Assembly (NCBI GenBank): GCA_003290165.1
Contig: QNQO01008283.1
Coordinates: forward strand, 124,001 to 188,000
Length of the DNA stretch: 64,000 nt
Direction of reading: 5' to 3'
DNA from: Berberis thunbergii
Taxonomy: Eukaryota > Streptophyta > Magnoliopsida > Ranunculales > Berberidaceae
This document shows positions 57,101 through 64,000 of this stretch, piece after piece. Both the position numbers and the translations under genes were made by a program. The notes under the pieces were generated by a model, which was not told the origin of the DNA, did not search any database, and worked only from the letters and a program-made list of their open reading frames with translations. The stretch's first letter is position 1, and each line of letters starts with the position of its first letter.

Positions 57101-58520
57101 CCATCCCGTCGTTCACCCGCACCAATCAGCATCCTCGAAGTGCGGTCCTGTATAACACACAGATCATTAGTGAATTGGACAAAACAGTTATAGTGATCAG
57201 TTAATTGCGACACAGAAATTAAATTGCAAGTTAGCCCTGGCACATAAAGAACATTTTTCAAACAAAAATTTCTTTCAAGAGTGATCGTCCCCTCTTTAGT
57301 AGCGATACCGCTACTCCCATCTAGCAATCCCACGGGACATTGAGCAATCGCATTTAAGTCACGGAGATCCCCGATCATGCCAGTCATGTGATTCGAGGCT
57401 CCTGTGTCAATAATCCAAGACTTATCAGTCATTTTATCGGTCGTTGCGGATTTTGACCCGCCCAGCATTTGGAGAAGTGTCTGCCACTGATCGGTATTCA
57501 GCCCAGGCAGTGGAGATGTATCTGTCTCAATCACTCCTGCCCCAGCAGAACCTGTTTGAGCAACGTTGGCACGATGCATACCCTTGGTTCCTCGACCACG
57601 GCCTCGAAGACTTGACTGCCCTCTACCGCTACCAGCACCAGCACTTTTTCCATCGCTTCAGGGTCGGTCACCCCACCATTCCGGATATCCGTGCAAGGCA
57701 AAACAATTGTTAGATTCATGCCCCGTCCTTTTATAGTGGGAACACACCGTACTAGATTTATCCTTTTCGTCAAGACGGGTTCGTGTGGCAAGTGCCATAA
57801 TTTCCCCGCGTTCTTCCTTGCCCCGAGCGATTTTCTTTACTCGCTCCTCTTGAATGAGAATTGAGTATACCTTGTTCATGTTTGGCAACGGATCTTGAGC
57901 CAATATATTGGATCTCACTGTTTCGTACAAATTGTCATCCAAACCCATAAGAAACAAATGTACTTTTTCTTCCTCCCGTTTTTTCTCCAGAATCGAAGCG
58001 AGATTGCATGTACATTTCCCGCACTTGCACGTCGGTAATTGTTTGAAATTACCTAGTTCATCCTACAGTTGTTTGAGTCGCCCATAGTAATCCATTATGG
58101 TCAACCCCTTCCGTTTGCAATCTGCAAGATCTGATTTCAGTTGTTGAATCTGTGGTCCGTTAGTAATGGAGAATCGATCCTTGATATCATTCCAGAGATC
58201 CTGCGCTATTTCCACATGAGAGATAGTGGAGCGTAGGGTAGGTTCGATGGTATTTCGGATCCAGGACACCAAAAGCGAGTTGATAGTCCACCAGTCTTGA
58301 GGTCTCGTGACTGCTCGCCAGGTTGTGTGATAGTTCCGTCAATGAACCCGAATTTCTTCCGAGCCCTCAAGGTCGTTCGAAACGAACGAGCCCATTCATC
58401 ATAATTGTCCCCTTTCAATTGAACCTGAGTAATTGAAAGTCCGGGATTATCAAGGGAAGTGATGTCATAAGGTGAAATCGTCTTCCGAGTTTCACCAGTA
58501 GAGACTTCACCGCCAGCCAT
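54141..58520 (-). pseudogene. Copia gag-pol, interrupted by stops
   Basis: The gag starts at 58520 (MAGGEVSTGETRK; QLKGDNYDEWARSFRTTLR). A frame break near 58270 and a TAG near 58062 interrupt it. The knuckle CSHYKRTGHESNNC (about 57745) has Tyr for the second Cys. The protease has WIIDTGASNHMTG (about 57420). GAG-pre-integrase LDLWHQRLGHPS and integrase HTDLWGPY, LRSDND and QQSGRVE carry the D, D, E residues, followed at once by a stop (about 56556). RT spans 55600-54900 with [24 protein letters not shown], a stop after KLPPGF, KKSLYGLKQAPRCWF and the YVDD motif. RNase H includes WCDADWAGCPLTRRS and RSSAEAEYRSM, then a stop in CELK. The stops seen (CGA, CAG or TGG changed to TGA or TAG) are C-to-T or G-to-A changes. 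Confidence 0.93.
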
Positions 58521-59176
58521 AATCGGTGTTCAAAAAGAGATTTCAAAATGCCGCAGAGAAACAGAGATTTTTTTTTGTTTAATATATTCCTTTTTTCCCG
58601 TTTATTTTATTTTATTTTATTTTCTTTTTCTTTTACTTATTTATTACACAAATAGAGAAACAAAAAAATAAAAAAATAAAAAAACCAGAGAAAACATAAA
58701 CAGAGACAGAGAAATGAGAGGGAGATCTCGCTGATTTCTTCTCTTCTGCTACTTCTTCGACAAAGGAAGGAGTCTGTGGATCTCGCTGATCTCTTCCTCT
58801 CTGTGCGATGGCGACGGTTCCTGGAGCTTTGATTTGGGAGATCGTGAAGCAAAGACAGAGACAGAAAGGTTCAGTTCAGTTCGGCAATGGAAGTCGAAAG
58901 GTTCAGTTCAGTTCAGCAAGGTTCACCGTTCAGGTTCGATTAGGATCGATCAGGTTCCTGGAGCTTTGATCGATTAGAGGTTCGATCAGGTTCGATAGTT
59001 CATTCTTCGATCAGAGGTTTCGATAGTTTAGAGGTTCGATCAGATCTGAATCGCACAGGTTCGTCGATCAGGCCAGAGGTTCTTCTTCTTCGTTCCTTCT
59101 TATTCAAAGAAACCCTTTTCATTCAAAGAGGTTTCGATCAGGTACCTGTTCTCCCTTTATGATACTCGTATGATAG
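58521..59176 (-). other. Copia 5' leader with short GGTTCGATCAG repeats
   Basis: Between the primer site and gag. GGTTCAGTTCAGTTC, GGTTCGATCAGG and CCTGGAGCTTTGAT occur two or more times (58805-59150). TCTCGCTGATTTCTTC-like segments are also doubled (58725, 58782). A T/A-rich block is at 58565-58690. Confidence 0.7.
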
Positions 59177-59188
59177 GCTCTGATACCA
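59177..59188 (-). other. Copia primer-binding site, tRNA-iMet
   Basis: The minus strand reads TGGTATCAGAGC directly after the 5' LTR, the classic complement of initiator tRNA-Met used by plant Copia elements. Confidence 0.95.
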
Positions 59189-59424
59189 TGATGAAATGTT
59201 AGACACAAAGGAAATGATTTGTGTGTATTGTGTTGTCCTTTCTCATTCACAATCTTCTGTTTATATACAAACTAATCCAGAGAATATTGTGAGAATATTC
59301 ACAATATAATCTGCTAATTTCCTTAAAACTATTATACAATATTGACTCTATAAGCAACCTTCCTAATACAAATATTCCTAATCAATCAGGATATTCGCAA
59401 TAAATTCTCAATGTATTCTCAATA
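59189..59424 (-). repeat. Copia 5' LTR
   Basis: 236 bp, matching 53909-54133. The extra 11 bp is a tandem ATTCTCAATGT-like duplication at 59404-59424. The TSD CTTTT follows. Confidence 0.92.
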
Positions 59425-59429
59425 CTTTT

Positions 59430-59829
59430 TGGAAAGGAAATTACTGAATTTTCAGTCCAATACTATAATCAAAAGAGTTGGCCTCTTATATCCTACAAAA
59501 AATCTAAAATTATACTTTTGAGTAAAATCTCAATTTGTCTCATAACAATTGCATTACAACCAATTATCCATCCTATTGTATGTAGTGAATAAAGAATCAC
59601 AACATGGGGATAATTAAATAAGAATACACACCACGTTAGAAACACATGTGAAGTATATAAAACACACATTAACACTTGATAGTTTGTATTTGTACCCGAA
59701 ACTTATTATGGAGAACAAATAAGAAGATAACAAAAGAGAAGAAGTCAATTAGGTAAGACTTTAGAATAGGAGACAAGAAACATGTAGTATGGTGGGTCTC
59801 TCCCTGTTTCTGATTCGAGTTATCCTACA
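59430..59829. other. Non-coding flank right of the Copia element
   Basis: AT-rich, nothing coding or repeated noticed before the MITE at 59830. Confidence 0.5.
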
Positions 59830-59992
59830 TGGTGAGGAAACGAGCGAGGGGATGGAGGTGGCGGGGTGGGGATCGCGCACCTCCATTGAAATGCGTGACA
59901 AAAAAAGATGACATACATCTCGAGGAAGGTGAACAATCCTCATCTCGCCACCTCCCTCCCCTCGCTCGCATCCTCGCCAACTTCCTCGACAT
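59830..59992. mobile_element. MITE with GTGAGGAAACGAGCGAGG terminus
   Basis: ~160 bp. The left arm GTGAGGAAACGAGCGAGGGG is mirrored in the right arm (CCTCCCTCCCCTCGCTCGCA, CTTCCTCGAC). Same family as 53093-53193 and longer in the middle. Confidence 0.7.
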
Positions 59993-60001
59993 TTAGAATT
60001 T

Positions 60002-61276
60002 ATGTTCAGATTCAGATCTTACATGCTGATCTTGGATCAGTGGTCTCAATCTGCGTGTCCCTTTTGCAGTCTTGTTTTTGTTTCATGATATATGTATTTT
60101 TTTGTGGAATTCCTCAAGTTTCTTGACCATATGTGATCAACATTTTTCTAAAACATCTGCAGGATATGCTCATGGTTATTAAATCAATGGTTGTGGGGTC
60201 CCTGAGTTCTGTCACAAAAATTTCTTATGACCAACATGTTTTTGAATTCAATCCATGACATAATATTTTCCTAGATAATTGAAATTTCGACCATTTTAAT
60301 ACCATCCACTGCTTTTTACTACTAGCAACATTTTGGGTCACATACTTTATTTGAACCTTAAAAGTTATGAAAATTTGGACTTCATGTCCATGACTAAAGC
60401 AAGTAGGGTTTTGAGAGTCGCTCAAGCCTTTTTCAGTGTTTTTCATTAATATATTTTTTTTCTTTCAACCAAGCGTGCTGCATCTAGGATTATTGTATAT
60501 TACCGATAATCATCCAATATTGTTCCAAGCATCAAATACAAAATTTGTATACAATAGTTAATAAAAATGGGGTACTAGCTCAAGTAATATACTTGTGGTG
60601 GATGGTAACACAAATCCAATATTCAAACCCTGCTATAGGCACTTAATGGTTATGAGATCTAATAAAAACCTAGCTCGCCTTTCAAAAAAAAAAAAAAGGT
60701 TAACAATTATGCTTGAACCACAAAGTTTATGAGAATTGCGTAGGACATCCAAGATGGGCTCTACATTGGAACTTCCTAATCAGATGATTATGTTTTTTTT
60801 TAGGACATCCAAGATAGGCTCGAAATTGGAACTTTTCATGGGCCAGGCATTGGGAATATGAACAAGGGCGACTTGACCGAGAACTGAAAAATACTCCAGA
60901 GACTTTGGATGCCCAATTACACCAAACTCAATTATTGGGAAATTGTTAGGTTTTTGATTTTTTTTTTCTCTATTTTTTTCTTATGACAGGCGGAATAAAG
61001 AAGAAACAAAACTATCATACTATTAAAAAAACATCTCTTGAGCAACGACATGTAGCGCGACAAAAACGAAATATTCAAAATGAACTTAAAGCAACGAACC
61101 ATTCATTAGAGTCGCGCTTTTGCAAAAAATGGTTAACTAGATAAAGCGACGAAAGTGTTCATCGCGTAAATTAAGCTGATGAGACGAAACTTAACCCTGA
61201 TCATCACAGAAATATTGAGCGACATCGTCGCCTAATACGAGCACTTTCGTCACCATAAAATGTCATTAATGTTTTC
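60002..61276. other. Intergenic stretch before Tat-3
   Basis: No gene supported. GGACATCCAAGATGGGCTC (60745) recurs as GGACATCCAAGATAGGCTC (60803). 61140-61255 holds inverted CGACGAAAGTG / CACTTTCGTCACC and other GCGACGA motifs, like the subterminal region of a small DNA transposon. Confidence 0.5.
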
Positions 61277-61970
61277 TGATAATACATCAAACTGTCCTCT
61301 GATCAACACCGTACATGTCTCATGATAATCTTGTCAACAGAACAAAGCAGTCTCGATTGCATGCTCAATCCAGAGAGGCTCAGACAACATTAAGCCCACT
61401 ATTGACAAATCCCATAACGGTGGACTCGAATCGCAATGTACCACTAAGCCCACGTGTCACGCGGTCAAGCCTAATACTCGTAAGCTCTGATAAGGCAAGA
61501 GTAAGCCCTGATAAGACAAATATCTTGGGGATCGACCCAAGAAGCAGTACATCGGTTTCGACTAGGAAACAAATACTATAGTATAAGTCGGGCAAAGAAA
61601 TTTCCTTGCATGGACAACGCTCAGAAAGGGAAACCTCTCCCACAGATCTAGGAGCACAAGTCGTATAGGGAAACTATCTCATATGAACAGCTCCCAACTA
61701 AGAAAAGATCTTCAGCAAGATCTCTTTCCCCCAAGCTACTCCACCAAAGGGCTAGCCGAATAAGGACTCTCACACTATAAAAGGGAGATAAAGTCACTGA
61801 ACTTATGGTACGCTATAGAATCTTAGTTTACAATTTTAAGTCTCTCCTCATCCTTATTTGACATAAGCATCGGAGTATCATCTGTCACCACATGATGGTT
61901 TTTGGCTCAAGTGTATTACTTGTGCAGGTCTAAGTAAGCAGCGAGGAAGGAGGGCAAGAATCGACTACAA
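61277..61970 (+). repeat. Tat-3 5' LTR
   Basis: About 693 bp from TGATAATACATC to about CTACA. Aligns with the Tat-2 LTR along its length: GTACATGTCTCATGATAATC, CTAGGAGCACA, TTACTTGTGCAGGTC. TATAAAAGGGAGA at 61776 is promoter-like. Confidence 0.82.
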
Positions 61971-61973
61971 TAG

Positions 61974-61995
61974 TTTGGTGCCATCCGTGGGGAAC
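61974..61995 (+). other. Tat-3 primer-binding site
   Basis: TTTGGTGCCATCCGTGGGG, the usual form for Tat-type elements (TGG start), a few bases after the LTR. Confidence 0.8.
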
Positions 61996-62049
61996 AACAG
62001 AGTTCCTTAGAAGAAACTGTAGTACCACCTTTTCCAGATAACTAGAAAG

Positions 62050-64000
62050 ATGTTGACAACAAGGTCTCACAACAAGGGAGATGTGGCAGAACGCTCTAAT
62101 AATCAAACCGGCAAAGCGTCGCCCATTCACCCGCCACCATGGGAGGAACCCCCTCTAACCCCCACACTGATGGCAGCCACGGTGGACCCAAGGGTGGATC
62201 TACTATCAACCCAGATGCAGCAAATCGCAGAAGCACTGGAGGCACTCAAACAGGGGAATCCTCCACCTGCAGAAGGAAACCACAAGTAGCGAAGGGCTCA
62301 GTCCCCAGAAAACACGCTCAGGAGAGTCGCGCTACTCCAACTAGGGTTAAAACCGAACCGACTTTGATCGGTTTCAAATTTTCAAACCGAAACCGAACCG
62401 AATCTAATTTATGCAAACCGTAACCGAATCGACTAAAATGGAAATAAAACCGAACCGATCGATTATTTTAAACATATTATATTATTTTTGTATAAAATAT
62501 ATAGTATTTATTATATATATTCAGTCGGTTCAGCTTTGTCGGTTAAAATCACATAGAAAAAGAAAATCAAACCGACCACTTCGATTTTAATTTTTTAAAA
62601 TCGTAACCGAGCCAAACTGAACTTAAATCGAACCGATCGGTTCGGTCAGTTTAATTGGTTTGGTTAGTTTTTTGTTCAACCCTAGCCCCAGCAGCTTCTC
62701 AATGGACCAGAGGTGGAAGAGCGGCTAATAGAGACCCAACATCCAGAGCCATCAGACACGTCTTGCACAACCTCATCCACAATGAGGCCACAAACCTAAA
62801 CGTGTTTGTTTAATCTAACGATCCCTTTGTTCACGGATCATATCATGGACAAATTGTTGCCAAAAAGTACACACCACCTAAGCTGAGGTTTTACGACAGG
62901 ATAGGAGACGTGTTCGATCACTTGCACCACTTTCAGCTTGTTATGGCACTCAAGGAAGGGTCTGATGCGATAATGTGCTGATCATTCCCAGCCAGCCTGA
63001 AGACGTCAGCACTGACGTGGTTCCACAGCTTCCTCCGAAATCTATCGATTCATTCCGGACGTTGGCGATGGTGTTCCTCACACGCTTAGTGGGCAGCCAA
63101 CGACTCAGGAAGGGCCCGCATTATCTACTGACCCTACAGCAAAATAGAACGAGACGTTGAGGGAGTACGTCACTCATTTCAATGATGAGTTAACCTTCAT
63201 TGACGGTTGTAGTGATGAGACCACTGTTACGACTTTAACTTCGGGTATAAGAAAAGGCAAGTTCTATGACTTTCTTACCCTGGACCCCCCAACCAATATG
63301 ACAAACTTGCTCAGGGATACATCACTCTAGACGAGATGCTAGCTGCCAAGAGAGAAGCAGAGTCGGAGAACAAACATTGTAGTCCTCAATGACAGGAAAG
63401 AGGGGAAGAAGAAAGAGGACAATGACGGGAACAAGAGGAAGCGCACAGACAGCAATATCAACTCGGGTTGTAGAAGTCAGGACAAGGACTCTAATTATAT
63501 TGGGTCTAAGTCTGTCACTCCTCTCAATACTTGTCTGTCTAACATCCTTGATTCCATCAAGGATTGGAAAGAGCTGAAGTGGTCGCCTAAGTAGCGAGGA
63601 GACCTCGCTCGGCCCAACAACAACAAATAATGCACCTACCACAAGGAAGTCGGACATGATATCGAGGATTGCAAAAACCTCATAGGAGAAGTCGAGTACT
63701 AGATTGGGAAATGCAAGCTCAAGGAGTTTCTAAGCTCGGACAGGAGGTAGGGTCGAGCAAAAGAAAGAATAGACGTTGTCAATGAGATTGAAAAAGAAGC
63801 TCCTAGCATCATTTATGTTCTCCACTGGGTCAGTTCAGAAGGGAAGCAATCTAACAGGTCCTGCAAGAGGACACTGACCGAGATGCAGATATCATCTAAG
63901 TATGAGGACCGACAAGTGCATGCACAAATTCACAGCCCAATCCCATCACCAACGTTTACGAAAAGGGATCTCCAGGGGGTACATTCTTCTCACAATGACG
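62050..64000 (+). pseudogene. Tat-3 gag, interrupted and partial
   Basis: The ATG at 62050 opens MLTTRSHNKGDVAER and DPRVDLLSTQMQQIAEALEA, ending in a stop at 62287-62289. A MITE sits at 62341-62685. The core resumes at 62850 (YTPPKLRFYDR, FDHLHHFQLVMALKEGS) with a TGA where the sequence should continue (about 62980) and later frame changes. The tail has LREYVTHFNDELTFIDGC (63160), a basic stretch (63400-63450) and a knuckle CTYHKEVGHDIEDC (about 63631) with its first Cys intact. Inactive copy. Confidence 0.83.
62341..62685. mobile_element. 345-bp MITE with CTAGGGTT termini in Tat-3 gag
   Basis: Ends CTAGGGTT and AACCCTAG are perfect inverses. Inside, AACCGAACCGA-type motifs fill the left and TCGGTTCGGT-type the right, so much of the element is self-complementary around an AT core (62465-62525). 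No coding capacity. TSD not resolved. Confidence 0.8.

Larger units (their letters stand above)
53909..59424 (-). mobile_element. Nearly full-length Ty1/copia element, minus strand
   Basis: 5,516 bp with LTRs 53909-54133 and 59189-59424, Met-type primer site, gag-pol and polypurine tract, flanked by CTTTT (53904-53908 and 59425-59429). The domain order protease, integrase, RT, RNase H is that of Copia. The LTRs differ at about nine positions plus an 11-bp tandem duplication in the right one. The coding region is broken by several stops, so it is not autonomous now. Confidence 0.95.
61277..64000 (+). mobile_element. Tat-like Ty3/gypsy element 3 (Tat-3), 5' part
   Basis: 5' LTR, primer site and gag of the same family as Tat-1 and Tat-2, but clearly diverged. 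Gag ends near the start of the protease, where the window stops (KRDLQGVHSSHND matches KDLEGVRAPHND of Tat-2 at about 18134). Confidence 0.85.

Overview
The window looks like nuclear DNA of a flowering plant, probably a eudicot. It is AT-rich and intron-rich, packed with nested LTR retrotransposons and DNA transposons, and its recognisable host exons are plant-type (DUF789, RBOH, starch synthase, OPR). I see no rRNA, tRNA, CRISPR array or bacterial-style operon. The species cannot be named from the sequence.

Layout. 1-1066: decayed Copia pol fragment (minus). 1140-14459: 3' part of a Tat-like Ty3/gypsy element (Tat-1), split by an intact-looking Athila-like element (2280-10107; TSD GCCTT) that has gag, protease and an integrase tail but no RT, RNase H or integrase core. 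14460-15069: two units of a ~300-bp repeat. 15070-24964: a second Tat-like element (Tat-2) with both LTRs, gag and protease, no RT/RNase H/integrase, a ~128-bp tandem array and a spliced antisense ORF; a 716-bp hAT-type element sits in its gag. 25620-27642: degenerate CACTA-like sequence. About 27816-41541: a composite with CACTA-type subterminal repeats that carries exon-intron fragments of at least eight unrelated host genes (COX6A, PLPBP/YggS, deoxyhypusine hydroxylase, PP2C, 12-oxophytodienoate reductase, soluble pyrophosphatase, starch synthase, an OTU-like protein), all on the plus strand, plus a gypsy gag-protease remnant on the minus strand. 41542-44172: a second CACTA-terminated segment with UBC E2 and RPL24 fragments on the minus strand. 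44590-45117: RBOH fragment. 48090-52030 (minus): a six-exon DUF789 gene with an open 318-codon frame, the only apparently intact host gene. 53909-59424: nearly full-length Copia element (minus; TSD CTTTT) killed by nonsense mutations. 61277-64000: 5' part of a third Tat-like element (Tat-3) running off the window.

How the parts relate. Both gypsy families on the left keep gag and protease but lack polymerase and integrase core, so they could move only with enzymes supplied by relatives. The Athila-like copy has very similar LTRs and is the youngest large insertion; the Tat LTRs are clearly more diverged. The gene-fragment composite is the most unusual object here: it resembles Pack-CACTA/Tpn1-type gene capture, and the captured pieces keep splice sites and reading frames, so chimeric transcripts are possible. 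Its left terminus is not resolved.
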